This document shows, piece after piece, positions 33,800-45,614 of a stretch of DNA of 64,000 nt. Source of the DNA: Neospora caninum Liverpool (taxonomy: Eukaryota; Apicomplexa; Conoidasida; Eucoccidiorida; Sarcocystidae). Every line of letters starts with the position of its first letter. The stretch's first letter is position 1. A program made the position numbers and the translations under genes. Location: the NCBI RefSeq assembly GCF_000208865.1, contig NC_018397.1, positions 2,852,001 to 2,916,000 on the forward strand, given 5' to 3'. The notes below the pieces were generated by a model. It saw nothing but the letters and a program-made list of their open reading frames with translations, had not been told where the DNA came from and did not search any database.

Positions 33800-34764
33800 G
33801 TACAGAGGCAAAGCCCTGCGATCTGGACTCACGGACCTCAACGAGCGCGTGAGTACACACACAGACACCTCGACATGACGGGTTCGACGACCGATGAGAT
33901 CTACAGAGGAAATGGGAGAAGCAGCCTCGCCCGTCGATGTACGAGTCGAGAGTGGCGTGGGAATCCGCGCCTTCCGTTCGAAGCACGACTTGGGCCACCT
34001 CGCAGTCGCCCTCGCTCTCTTTTCCCTCCAGCGAAGAGCGGAGAATCCACGATTGTCGCAGCCCCGCATATATACGCCAGACACACGCTCGCGGAGAGCT
34101 ATCAGCTCCAGAGAAATTGCAAAGAGACAAGGTGCGAGCTTGCCTCTCTCCAAGCACACCCTCTCTCCCAGCCGCACTGGCAACACGGGGGAAAGAACAG
34201 AGACAAGGCTGAACAGAAAGGCAACCCTTCCGTCGACCAATCAGCACATTGCATAGTGAGAAGCAGGACCGCCGTTTTTGCAAGACACGGAGAAAGACAG
34301 AAAACAATGTCCCCGATGTTCGACAAAGCGCCAAGGAAATGCGTCCCTGTGTGCGAAGAACCAGATCTCGCAAAAGTCGAGCTATCGATGTGTGTGTCTT
34401 CTCTTGGAAAGACGCAATGGGGAAAAATGCTCCAACTTGAGATACTTTTAAATTCAGACCTCCACGAACCGATGAAACACAGCTCACCTGCACGCACAAA
34501 CCGACAATGCAGTCAAAACGCAAACATATCCACCTCCACAGAAACACAGCAATGTATACATATACACGTAAAATGTATGCATATAACTAGATAAATATTT
34601 GTGTTTTTATTATGTGTGTTGTTGGACAGGAAAGACTGAGGAGCTGTCCCACGGGTCTTTTGGCACGTACCGTCGGAGTCTCTTCCGAGGTGTCGAGAGC
34701 GATGAGACGATGAAGTGCGTTCTTCCTCGCGTCGTCTTTTCCTGCTGGATGAGGAAGAGTCCAT
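29741..34764 (-). CDS. PRP4K: PRP4/CLK3-type serine/threonine kinase (pre-mRNA splicing)
   Basis: Five exons join in frame to 937 aa: 34764-34671, 33593-32683, 32384-31059, 30571-30340, 29991-29741. Residues 1 to about 330 are Arg/Ser/Glu-rich with nuclear-targeting and RS-like patches and the PRP4-typical EDRFLEERRRQRELLLAKY. The kinase domain spans about 570-905. It has the glycine loop IGKGVFSNV (near 581), VAIKCIRHND, HADLKPDNILL (HAD in place of HRD, as in PRP4 kinases, near 700), DLGSASDVSDNEITAYLVS (DLG in place of DFG, near 721), RFYRAPEIILGCKYD, and the C-lobe QLGDLLEKCLALDPQKRL. PRP4 kinases phosphorylate PRPF6/PRPF31 during tri-snRNP activation. The T. gondii orthologue has been reported as the target of altiratinib, and its DLG motif is a known oddity. 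Two in-phase acceptors (32384 or just downstream) are possible for exon 3. It is divergent from Rab18. Confidence 0.95.
33720..33800. repeat. (CATA)n/(TA)n microsatellite in PRP4K intron 1
   Basis: A CATATA-type run passes into (TA)n at about 33776-33799. It lies in the intron between PRP4K exons 1 and 2. Confidence 0.85.
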
Positions 34765-37700
34765 CCTGTCGACCAGGCGTGAAGAAAACGGATAAAGGGA
34801 GATGAAAAGCAAAACACGCACAGCCCCGGGGCTCTCGCGCGGGTTCAAACGTATGTACACCCCACCCAGGCAGCGGGGGGCGACCGTGTGGAGAGACAGG
34901 GAAGAGAGAAAAGCTCAGGGGACAGCAGATAGGAGCGAGGAGAGGAGAAACAGAAGGAAGAGCAGACGGGAGGAAAGGAGACACCAGGAAAAGCGGGGAA
35001 AGGGGAGGGAGAGGGCTACGCAGCTCTGTGCGTCTCTCTCTCTTCTTCCGGGCTGCGCTAGGTGGGAACTCGCGCTTCTTTCGTGTTTAGGGCGACCGCT
35101 ACGAAGACGAAGACAAGCATCTACAGAGACACGGCCCGTGCGGATGCGTCCCCACCACTGAGAGACGCAACCGGAGTCGCAGACTCAACAGAGAGAGTCT
35201 GAGGGCGAGACACCAGGCGAGAGGAGTGGAGGGAACAAGACAGAAGACAGCGCGTGAGGCACACGACCCGTGTCCGTCGAAAGCAGCGTGGGAACAAGAG
35301 GGAGACGAAGCAAGAGATGTTGCCGTACCGCTAGGAGCAGCCAATCTTAACCGAAAGAGTGAGCTTGAAACAGGTTGCGTTCTGCGTTTCCTCTCGAGAG
35401 ACACCGCTCTCTTCCTCCTCTTTTCTTCCGACCGCCTGGCCTTTCCCGAAAGGCGAGCCCCCGAGAAACCACTGGGCACGTCCCTGCTGCTAGCGCCCGG
35501 AAAGGGTCAGAGACAGCAATCTGAAGAGGAAACGGAGAGAAAGAACACGCGAGAGCGAGAGAAAACGCAAGCGAGAGAGAGACGCGTTTCACACGCGCCG
35601 CTGCTGCGCAGGCCGCCACGCTCTGTTGTGTCTAGCTTTCCTCTTCCCTTGCACGCCCCCCAAGAAAAGCTGCGTTTCGCGTTCTGCGAGGCGACAAAAC
35701 ACGCCAACAAGGACGGAAACTCCACCTCGAATACAGACAAACTTTAAAAAAAACGCTGGCGAGGGGGAAGCAGGCGCGGCAATCCGTAGGCAGGCGCGGC
35801 CTTGGAAAGGCTGTGGAAGGAAATGGAGCGAAGAGAAACAGGAACTCCGAGTAAGGGAATATGCACGTCTCCTGTTGCAGTTTCCCTAATGTTTTTGTCC
35901 TCTGGCGAAGAAAACGCAGAGCTGGGCACGGGCATCATACTCGAACAGCCGACCGTCACGCGGTCAGCCCAAACGCGCCGTTGCTCTCAGGCATACCACG
36001 TCGGGGTGTACAGGCCTTCAGGGAAAGAGAGAATTTTCGACATGCAAACGACGGCTGAACGAGGAAGAAAAGACGTTTCCTGACACTGGTCAGAGCCCCT
36101 AGAAAACAAAAGGAGGATTTGGGGAAAGGGCGTTCGCGTGGTGAAATCGGCGCGACACCAGACTTGCAGCGGCACTGTGTCGAGAAAAAGTGGTTCGAAA
36201 GGACAGTGAGGCAGAGAGGAAAGAAAAGAAATGGAAACACTGGCGGGCGTGTAAAATGAAGAGGCAGGGAAACAGAGAGAGGACACGAGATTCGGCCTTT
36301 TTGGAGAGGAAGACAAGAAACACCCCGACAGACACCCGGGAAAAGAGAGTAATCGAACGGGAAACAAACTTATCAGACGAGGGGAAAAGAAACAGTTTTG
36401 ACATTGAAACAGCGAAACGGGATGAATGAATTGGAAAAATGCGACAGGTACGAGGCTCCTGCTCCCAAACTGCCTCCCGCGACTGCGCGCAGAAAATGGA
36501 ACCTTTTTCGAGTGACGCTGAATATGCCCGCAGGGGCTTCGGCTTATAGAGGGAGAAGCATCTCCGCTGACTCTGCACACCCCCGTTTTCTTCAACCCCC
36601 AAGCCTCTCGGTACTTCCCCTGAGAACACGAGTAGTAAAAATTGGTAACCAGCACATTTCCGCACACCCTAACGCCAAGAACCAACATGTGTTGAATCTT
36701 GTTCAGCAGAGCTTTCCGGAGAAAAGCCCGAGTTGCTCGGTTTTTTTGGTGGCTCAGGGGAACTTCCGGAAGAAGCAAACGCCCGGAAGGGAAAAATTCA
36801 CACGAGAAGTTTGTTCACAGGATACCTCGCCAGACGTCTTCGTATTCTCCAGCTTCTTTCGGGAGAGTGCCTGTTCCTCGTGCAATCGGAAACGGTGAAG
36901 GCCGTCTGGAACAGAAGACGGTCGCAACCCGAGTTCACGTTTTCAGTAGGACACTCTGTGACGCGCGAGAAACCATGTTAAGGAAAAAGACCTTTGTCCT
37001 CGCTATAAAGAACACAGGCGCTGTCTGCTTATGCCTAGTTTGCTTACCACCGAGGATCTCGCACGTAGTCTAGACAGCACAGGTCGCGGAAGATCTCACG
37101 AGGCGGATGCGCATATCCCCCCCCGACGAGGGAAGAGACACACACTGCAGTTCCATTACGAGAAAAGGGCCCCAAAAAGCGAGAGATGTGAGGCGACACA
37201 ATTCTCTCGGACAGCTTCGTGTGTGATAGCGTGAAGCGGCGAAGAAGAGAAACGTGGCCGCAGGGGGAAACGGGGAGCGGAGCTAGGAGGCGAAACTTCG
37301 GATCTACACAAAGTTTGCGATGAACGAATTTAGGGCAGACTGCGTCCAAAGCGAGGAGGCAAGGCGGCTCATCCTGAAGCCAAGAAAAGGAAACTGGACG
37401 GATTCGTGGAGCCCACTGGAAGTGACACTGTGTTGACGGGTCGACGCGTTTTCCAACCCGCAATAGAGCCGATGTGAGGCAACTCCTTCAACGAGGTTGT
37501 CCATCTGTTGCTGACGAACTGAAACATCGCGGAACACGGCATCTGTAGAGAGTGTGGCACGTAGACGTCAAAGGAGATTGGATGAGTGTTTTAACACAGA
37601 CTTCGGGGGTTTTTTGCGTCTTTTTGAGGAATGACGTGTGCAGGCTCGGAGCGCGTCTGACGAGCCAAAACGTCGTATAATTGAGGTTGTTAGAGATCAG

Positions 37701-40059
37701 AGAAAACAGGTTGCAATTCAGAAATCTGAATAACGTGACGTGCTCGTAGTTTGTGTCGGTGTGCCAGTGGCTCTGATGCAGATACCCGAACGATACTCCA
37801 AACATTCCAGTTGCTGTGATAGAAAACATATGCTGGGTTCCTATTATTCCTCATACCGTGATACTCACGGACGTCAGGATAACTCTGGGTTCTGCGAGCT
37901 GGTGTTGTGAGCGGGTGTGCTCTCCGTGGCAACATACCTCCTCATCTACGGTGCCAGCGACTTCCCCGCTTCTTTTCATTTCGCAGGCTCTCACTGATTC
38001 GCCCAAGAAGACGCTCGGATGTCTCCGGTTCGTTCTCTCCGGAGGCCCCAGAGTGTAAGGGTTCAAGCTGTGAGCGAATGATTCCCAAACAAAATTTGTA
38101 TGCACACTCTAAGCACCCGGTAGCTCTCTGCTGCCACCTTCTCGCTAGTAGATTTCAAGTGGAGTCTCGCCTGCATATCCGCGTTCTAGAGATACTTGCT
38201 TCCTCCGGAGAAGGATTGGGGCTGTGCAGACAGAGGTGTTTTTTAAGGCAGCAGTGGGGCCTTCTACAATTGAAGAAGCCGAAGGGACGATACAAAAGAG
38301 ACAGTTACACCAGCGGGTGTACGTACACCTCAACCTGTTGGGTGTACGTACACCTCAACCTGTTGGGTGTACGTACACTTCAACCTGTTGTATGTATGTG
38401 TTCTTGGTGTGCATCTGACACCCGACGTAGCCAAGCGCATCATTGAGAAACCCCTCTGCGTCGCCATTTTGAGCGGACACGCGTACTTCACCGAAGAATA
38501 ACGTGTGTTCTTGGCGACTACCCTACCTCCGCTTCTTTTCCCAGTATCGTCTCTTGCTATCGAGAAATCATCGTCACTCGCTCACTTTTTCCCCGGCCTG
38601 TGTTGCCCTGGCTTTTGGGCCTTGACCAGTCAGCCGCTTCTGCCCAAAAGGGGCACTCAAAACTCCGTGCGGCGGCAGATCACCAGCTTGTCGACAGCTT
38701 TTTTTCTCTTCTCTTCATCGCTGCTTCTTTCTGCTCCGTGGTATTTTTATGTCATGCAAAGTGTCTTCCGCTTGGTCCTCTCCACACGCTGTTTTGTTCC
38801 TTTTCTTGGATTGTGTATCTGTTTCTTTTTTCCAGTGGTTCCCGCCGACGCGCCTTCCGCGTGCATGCGAGCTCGTCCGAACCGAGACAAAGCGCGCTCC
38901 GCGAGAAAGACGCTTTCGGCTTCGTTTTCTGCTTTCTCCTACGCCTGTCGAAAGTGTAAAGATGCTTGTACCTTGGCTTCACAACGCATGCGATCTGTCC
39001 CCGTGTGTTTTTCCTCGTTTACCCAAAGAAGGAACGGCGCTGAGCCTCTCTTTTGTGCAGGACCTCAGCTAGAGAACCGGCTATCTCGTTTAATCTGCAA
39101 AAGAGAGAGGATATTCTGAGTCTCCGAAGAAGGATCTCTCTATGTATCCTCTTCTTTGGCACGTGTATGTACATCTGCCGTTGCGTTTTCCGTCGCATGG
39201 ACGACACACAGAAACTGCTCCGACACACCCTTGAGACCCTACTACACACTTGCATGCAAAGCGACAGAGAGTTCGAGTCAACAAGCTTCACTCGGTCGAC
39301 AGAATCCAAGGGGACACTGATCTCAGTTTCCCCCTTTATACTTTCTTTCATATGCGTGCAGTGCTCACTGTCTTCATTTTCCCCGGTATATGTATATATT
39401 CATTCATGTACACACACATTTCCATCTTCTTTGTTTCCGCAGAGTGTGTCAGAGTCGTTTTGACAGGTCGATGTATGCAGGAAGAGAATGTGTATTTGTG
39501 AGTGTCTCGTTCGTGTGTAACTGGCCAAGCAGGGTGAACGCCCTACTCAGAGCCGTTTGGGAGTGCTTGGATATCTCATGGTCCTTGCGGCGAATCACGA
39601 CTTCGGTCTGCGCGATGCCGCGTAATTTTGTTTCACTCTTCTCCACTTCCGAATGTTTTGTCCCTCGCCTTTGACTTGAAAAAAGGAGACAGTAGCTCTT
39701 CGTCCTGCGCGACTAGCGGACTGTCTCCTCTCTGCGTCGGCCGTCTCACTGTGTCCCTTTTTGCCTCTCAAGGTCGACGGTGCTGTCTCTCCTTCCCCTC
39801 GCGCCTCCCTTTTTCTCCTTATGCTTTCCTTCTCTCTTCACGCAGCTACTCCTCTACCCCACCTCTGAGCTCCGTTTCAAGTTGAACACCAAACCTCTCC
39901 CCGCTCGTCTACCAGGCTCACTGTCCCCTTCATCCGATCTTCTTCTTTTCCGTCTTTTCTTTCCGTTTTCTTTCCTGGATCTTTTCGGACCTTGGTCTCT
40001 TGCTGACCCGTTTTCTCTCAGTCTCGTCTCCGTCTTCCTATTTCTCCGGTCTTTCCACG
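34765..40059. other. divergent spacer between PRP4K and RAB18 (promoters, 5' UTRs)
   Basis: This 5.3-kb stretch has no supported gene. The part next to PRP4K (34.8-36.8 kb) is purine-rich on the plus strand; the part before Rab18 (38.5-40.06 kb) is CT-rich. Long frames on both strands are low-complexity and lack ATG starts or family resemblance. A 25-bp triplicate repeat lies at 38315-38389. A bidirectional promoter arrangement is inferred from gene orientation only. Confidence 0.5.
38315..38389. repeat. three tandem 25-bp repeats, each carrying the palindrome GTGTACGTACAC
   Basis: Units begin at 38315, 38340 and 38365. The third has one C-to-T change right after the palindrome. The 12-bp palindromes are at 38317, 38342 and 38367. 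The array lies about 1.7 kb upstream of the Rab18 start codon. The same palindrome occurs again at 43384-43395, after Rab18. Confidence 0.95.
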
Positions 40060-42809
40060 ATGCAAGTTCCCGCGGGTGCGACCGCTAGCTATGACCACTT
40101 GCTCAAGCTTCTCCTTATCGGCGACAGCGGCGTGGGGAAAAGCTCGATCCTGCTGCGATTTTCAGAGGACGTTTTCAACGAGAAACAACTCTCAACCATC
40201 GGTGAGCGCTCTCTTGCGTCTTTTTCGCTCGCCCCTTTCCGCGTTTGCTTCCGCGCGTGGCGTTTCGCGCTCTTCGCTTCTCACCAGACGCTGCAACGCT
40301 TCCCGCCACGCTTCTCTGCCCAGGCGGTTGCCCTCGCTCTCCCACTTTCGCCCGCTTTCGATTTCGCCCGTATGTGTGCGTCGATCTGCGTCGTTTGCGC
40401 CTTTGAATCTACGGCTTTTCTCTGAGATTTGCGCTCGGGAGCACAACCTGCGAAACCGCCTTTCTTCGTGGAGGGGGAAAGTGTGTTTCTGCGTCGCAGC
40501 GTGTCTCTCTTCTTGCTTCTCTACTTCATACGCTAGCTCTTCTGCTTGAGGTGTAGGTTACCTCTCTCCGTGTTTTTTTCGCGTTATTTTGCTCTCCTCC
40601 TTTCTGTCCCACAGGCGTCGATTTCAAGGTGAAGGCAATAACGGTTGGAGATGCGAGGCTGAAACTCGCCATCTGGGACACAGCAGGACAGGAGCGATTT
40701 CGCACGCTCACTTCGTCTTACTACCGAGGTGCCCAGGGGATCATCATGGTCTAGTAAGTCTTGTCCCTCTCCCTTCTCGGCTGCTCTGGTGCGGCGCCGC
40801 CCGTCGAATTTCGGCGCTTTCCCCATTCCCCTGCGTTCACAGAGAGGGAGGGAAATGAAGGCGGAGGCGCGAGAGATTCCCGCGGCGGAGCTGCCGAGCC
40901 AGAGCGAGGCCACGTTTTTCTCCTTTCGCGACAAAGGCGGAAAAAAGAGCGGTGGAAGTGCATGCATAAGCGTATGCATTTGGAGACCATGTTACGGATC
41001 ACTGGATACCGAAGATGTCTCCACATCCAGGAATATGCCGCACTACATATATATATATATATATATACGCATGCACATGCTGTTTGGTTTCTTGCTTTCC
41101 TCTCCCTTGAATGCATTTGTTTGTTTTGCTTCAGTGACGTGAGCAACCGCCAGTCGTTCTTGGATCTGCAGTCTTGGCTAGACGAGATCTACCGCTACTC
41201 CACGAATGCAGATGCCGTCATCATGCTCGTGGCGAACAAAATCGATAAAGTAAGTTTCTTCTTTCAATCCGAGTCTTCGACCGCCATCTGTCTCACGTGG
41301 TGGCGTCCGTTTTGCCTGTCGGCTTTTTCGGGCTTTTTTGCTCGCACCTCACTTGCTTGTCCCAGTCTTCCTTCCCGTGGTCTTTGTATCTATCTCTGTC
41401 TCTCTCTGACTCTCTCTGTCTCTTTGTATCTATCTGTGTCTTTCTCTGCCTCTCTCTGTCTCTTTGTATCTATCTCTGTCTCTCTCTGTCTCTCTCTGTC
41501 TCTTTGTATCTATCTGTCTTTCTCTGCCTCTCTCTGTCTCTTTGTATCTATCTCTGTCTCTCTCTGTCTCTTTGTATCTATATCTGTCTTTCTCTGCCTC
41601 TCTCTGTCTCTTTGTATCTATCGCTGTCTCTCTCTGTCTCTTTGTATCTATCTCTGTCTCTCTCTGTCTCTTTGTATCTATCTCTGTCTCTTTGTATCTA
41701 TCTCTGTCTCTCTCTGTCTCTTTGTATCTATCTCTGTCTCTCTCTGTCTCTCTCTGTCTCTTTGTATCTATCTCTGTCTCTCTCTGCCTCTCTCTGTCTC
41801 TGTCTCTTTGTATCTATCTCTGTCTCTCTCTGTCTCTCTCTGTCTCTTTCTGCCTCTCTCTGTCTCTCTCTGTCTCTTTGTATCTATCTCTCAGGTTCTT
41901 TCGCTGTTTGCGCCCCTCCGCCCCCTCTTCGTTTTCCTCTCTCGGTGCCTCTCCACTTCTCTCTCGAGTTCGTTTTCTCTCTACCTTTCTCTTTTTCTCT
42001 TTTCCTGCTTCGCTTTCTTTCTCGCTCTCGACGTGTCTGTCCTTTGTTCCCTTGTGCGTCTTGTGTCGACCCTCCCGCTCTTGGGGGTGTCTCTTCTTTC
42101 CTCCCCCTTTTTCCATTTGTCTTTTCTCTTCTGGGTTCTGGCTTTCTTCAGCGGACGGTCGAAGTCGAGCGGCGCGAGGGAGAAGCTTTTGCGTATCAGA
42201 AAGGAATGCTATTCGTGGAGACCTCGGCAAAGACGCGCCAGGGAGTCGATCACGCCTTTGAGGAGCTCGTGCAGAAGGTGAGTGGTATCGCACGGAAGAG
42301 CAACAGCCGCGGAAATCTTCGACTTGCCGGGGCAACAAACAGGCCTAACCAGAGCAGCAAGGTTTGTGGAATCCGCAACGCAGAGACACCCGAAGAGAGG
42401 GAAGAAGGAAGCTCGAGAGGTGAGAGCGAGCAAAGAGGAAGAGAAAACACTCGCGGGGAGAGCGGCGTGAACGAGCGAAAAAAAGGGGGGTGGACAGACA
42501 AATGGCAGAAAGGCGAGAAGCTCCTTGTGTATCTAGCGCTCTGCCTTGGGCACTGAGACGAACCTACAGTTCACTCCTCTGTGTTGTCTAACTCCAGTAG
42601 TGTTCGGTGTGAAATTTACCAACCGATCTGAAGCGGCCTTGAATATCCAAATGCAAGGTCGGTGCCGACTGTGCCTGAGCGATGTGTACCAGATTCTCGA
42701 CACTCCGTCGCTCCTCGAGAACACCTCCCCTGTGGGCGCTGCGCCTCGCCAGCTGTCTTACTCTCGCGACGGGGATGCGGTGAATGCGCCGTCGGGGTGT
42801 TCGTGTTAA
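40060..42809 (+). CDS. RAB18: Rab18 small GTPase
   Basis: Five exons join in frame to 212 aa: 40060-40201, 40615-40753, 41135-41249, 42152-42277, 42693-42809. The GTPase motifs are complete: P-loop GDSGVGKS (21-28), switch I effector [23 protein letters not shown] (68-79), NKID (128-131) and ETSAK (155-159). The subfamily call rests on [60 protein letters not shown] and the [10 protein letters not shown] segment, which match Rab18. The C-terminus is CSC, a CXC double-geranylgeranylation signal, whereas animal Rab18 ends in a CAAX-like sequence. Rab18 acts at ER/lipid-droplet contacts and in retrograde traffic in other eukaryotes. The last exon begins directly after GTACCAG at 42692. Confidence 0.95.
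41046..41068. repeat. (TA)n microsatellite in RAB18 intron 2
   Basis: A short (TA)n block lies between Rab18 exons 2 and 3. Confidence 0.85.
41381..41892. repeat. CT-rich minisatellite in RAB18 intron 3
   Basis: About 510 bp of imperfect tandem units are built from TCTCTGTCTCTTTGTATCTA with variable numbers of CTCTGT. The whole array is intronic. It reads open on the plus strand as Ser/Leu/Cys repeats, which explains long false reading frames across it. Confidence 0.9.
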
Positions 42810-43771
42810 AACAGCGGACGAGTTGGAACGGAGGCAGGAAGACAGAAAGGAGAAGCCGCCTTGTGTTTGATGATCAGAGCAACAAAGGGCGACACAGAGG
42901 GTTCTAAAGACCCAAGAACGCGGCGGGGGTTTCTACTCTGTGGTTTGCTGCTTTTTGGATCGAACGCCACACGTTGTGGCGGTATCGCAGGGCGTTTGCC
43001 GGGCGTATGTACACTGCATTTGGCTGTATGTTTGGTTCCGCTCTTCGCTTGGCAAATGTGCGTCCGCGCCATGCTCGTTTCATCTCCTGTTTGCCTAAGA
43101 GGTGCATTGGGATTTTTCTAGTTTCCTGCACACTCACGCGTGGCCGCTTTTCTGTGATGTTTTTTCCTCCTCTCCAGTTGCACTGTGCTGTTTTTTGCGT
43201 CTCCCCCGTACCGTCTCTCAGGCGAGTGCAGAGTGCCGGAAACTGATGCGCTTTTCTCTCCCTCGAGGGCCTCGTTCCCCTCTCGATTTTCCCTTGGTGT
43301 TTCCTTTCCCAGGCGTCGCTGCGCACGTTTGCGCATGCACACTCGCCGGCGACACGGTGAGGCTTCGGAGCTCGCTCCGCCTGGTGTACGTACACCCCGA
43401 AAAAAAGGGGTAAAGTGCGTGTGAATTGTTGGCTTTTTCTGTCCTCGTTCTGCCGTACCAATGCAGCAACTGGCGTCGTCACCTCACAGCCGTGAAGCGG
43501 GACCGCTTGTAATAATGCGAGAAGCCACACAGTGTGCTCCTTTTTCTTACGTCGGAGCAAAGCAAAACTTGTGTTTTGTGCTCACACCCTCAGCTGCAAC
43601 TGTTGTTCTGGAAAACGCAAAAAAGAGGACCGGCGAGGTGTCACGCATGCGCAAAACCTCGCGGAGTACACCCCAATCGAAACGCGCGGGTCGGTTCCTG
43701 GCTGTCCGGGAGTCTTTCTCCGCTTGTCATCACCTCCCTTCGTGTCCTTCCTCTCCTCCTCTCGGTGTCTT

Positions 43772-43825
43772 CCTTTTCTCCGTTGCCTTATCCGTTCCCT
43801 TTTCTCCGTTGCCTTATCCGTTACC
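43772..43825. repeat. two tandem copies of a ~26-bp unit (TTTTCTCCGTTGCCTTATCC)
   Basis: Two adjacent near-identical copies of a CT-rich unit lie just before the 41-bp array. Confidence 0.85.
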
Positions 43826-43840
43826 TTTTCTCTTCCTTCC

Positions 43841-43963
43841 CTAGAACGTACGAACACGATCTCCCTCTACCTACCTCCCCCCTAGAACGTACGAACACGA
43901 TCTCCCTCTACCTACCTCCCCCCTAGAACGTACGAACACGATCTCCCTCTACCTACCTCCCTC
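43841..43963. repeat. three tandem copies of a 41-bp unit
   Basis: Units start with CTAGAACGTACGAACACG at 43841, 43882 and 43923. The copies are essentially identical, indicating recent origin. No gene overlaps. Confidence 0.95.
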
Positions 43964-44665
43964 TTCACGAAAGCCCCAAAGTCGTTCGCTCCTACCGTCT
44001 CTGTCTTTCTGTTTCTCTTTTCGCCTCTTCCTCTCCCCTGGCTCCGTGTTTCTCTTTTCCTCTCTTCCTCTCTGCGGCGGCCGCAAAGAAGAGGAAACGG
44101 GAGATTGTCAGAGCCTCCTTACTTTGCCTCGAGTCTGGGAGCTCGAATCCCTCAAATAATCCTAGACCAATCACAGGCACAAATGCTAACAAACCAAGAA
44201 AGAAAGCTAAGAGCTCGCCTGCGCGAGGAGATCGCAAGCGGCTGGAACCGAGGCGAGGGACGCTTTCTCAACGTTTCCCCCCAAACGCATATGATCCTAA
44301 ACCGGCTTCACCACGTCGAACGGCTGTGCGGATGGGCAGCGCCGTCGTCACAAACGAGAGAATCGGTCGCCTTTCGGGAAGGAACGAGAGGAAACCGCTG
44401 GGTGTGCTCTGTTCCTGTGACTCCTGTGTGCATCTAAAATTCCCCGCGAAAATGAGGTGTACACCAGCAAAAAGGTAGAGTAGCCAAACGGAAGCGGTTG
44501 TGATCCAAAGAGGAAGTAGAAGAGAAAAGACGCAAAAAAACTGAAGCACGAGACACCTAGAGACAACACACATCTGAGAGAAGTGAGAGAGAAAACGCAA
44601 GGCCGCTTTTTCTGTTCGCTCCGTTCTCTCCCCGTTTGAAAGCCAACGAATAAAATCCAATCCAA

Positions 44666-44749
44666 TCATCGAGAGAGAAAATAGCAATGCGAAACGGGAA
44701 ACTTTCATCATCGAGAGAGAAAATAGCAATGCGAAACGGGAAACTTTTC
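44666..44749. repeat. two tandem copies of a 42-bp unit
   Basis: Copies start at 44666 and 44708 with TCATCGAGAGAGAAAATAGC and are identical as far as can be read by eye. Confidence 0.95.
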
Positions 44750-45456
44750 GTCCGCTCTTTTCTCCCAGGTCGATTTCCTTTCTCTGCCCAGTGTTCGCCA
44801 GCTGTTCTGCTGTCGCTGTTTACACACCCAGCGTTGCCCTGGGAGAAAAAGAGAATTGAGTCTTCCAAACGAGAGAGGACGATTGCTCTCATTTGACGAA
44901 CCGAGTTTTGTAAAAGGCAAGGGTGCCCGTGTGCAGCTATCTTGTTCTTTAAAAAAAGGCTTCTCTCCTTTCTCGACGCGCAACTGGAGATGAAACGGCC
45001 GAAAGGTTTGCACATCGGTCTGTGGTGTGTGCATGCAGACGCGCCGTGATACACGTGTCCTAGGCCCCGCCGGTTGCTTTTTATTAAAACGGCGCGAAAC
45101 CGGAGGAAACCCGGATGTATGTACACTCAGCGACCGGAGCGTTTCCCTTTTCTCTGCATTGTAGAGAAGCGGGAGTCTTCTTCTGTTCTTGACCCAGCAG
45201 GGGCTCCGCTGTTCCTGGCTCTCCTCTCGCTAGGAGCATGTGTTGCGTGTTGCTCACAGTCTTTAGCGCATCGAACGAACAGAGACAACGCAACGGAGAA
45301 AAACCCCTACCAATCCACTCGGTCCACACATTCGACTCTTTTCGTCTTCTTTCCCCTTCTATTTCTCTTCTCTTCTTCTTGCCGTTTCGTTTTCTCTCGT
45401 GTTTTTTGTCCCTCCTGTACTGCATCTTGTCCTTCTTCTTCCCGTCCCTGTACCGT

Positions 45457-45614
45457 CTGCTGTCTCTCTTGCTGTCCCTTTTGTCTTCTGCTGTCTCTCT
45501 TGCTGTCCCTTTTGTCTTCTGCTGTCTCTCTTGCTGTCCCTTTTGTCTTCTGCTGTCTCTCTTGCTGTCCCTTTTGTCTTCTGCTGTCTCTCTTGCTGTC
45601 CCTTTTGTCTTCTG
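45457..45614. repeat. five tandem copies of a 31-bp CT-rich unit
   Basis: The unit begins CTGCTGTCTCTCTTGCTGTC and repeats with a 31-bp period about five times. Because 31 is not a multiple of three, it gives rise to long false frames in several phases. Confidence 0.95.

Noticed and set aside
38505..39119. 204-codon plus-strand frame upstream of RAB18
   Set aside because: It starts at a non-ATG codon in CT-rich leader sequence and does not splice in phase to Rab18 exon 1.
40761..42556. Long plus-strand frames rich in Ser/Leu/Cys across RAB18 intron 3
   Set aside because: They translate a CT minisatellite within an intron; the flanking exons splice cleanly in phase.
42904..43560. 218-codon minus-strand frame
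   Set aside because: No family resemblance or splice signals, and it lies in a repeat-bearing spacer; treated as chance.
44105..44437. 110-codon plus-strand frame with protein-like composition
   Set aside because: Its start is TTG, no ATG context or upstream exon was found, and no motif is recognisable.
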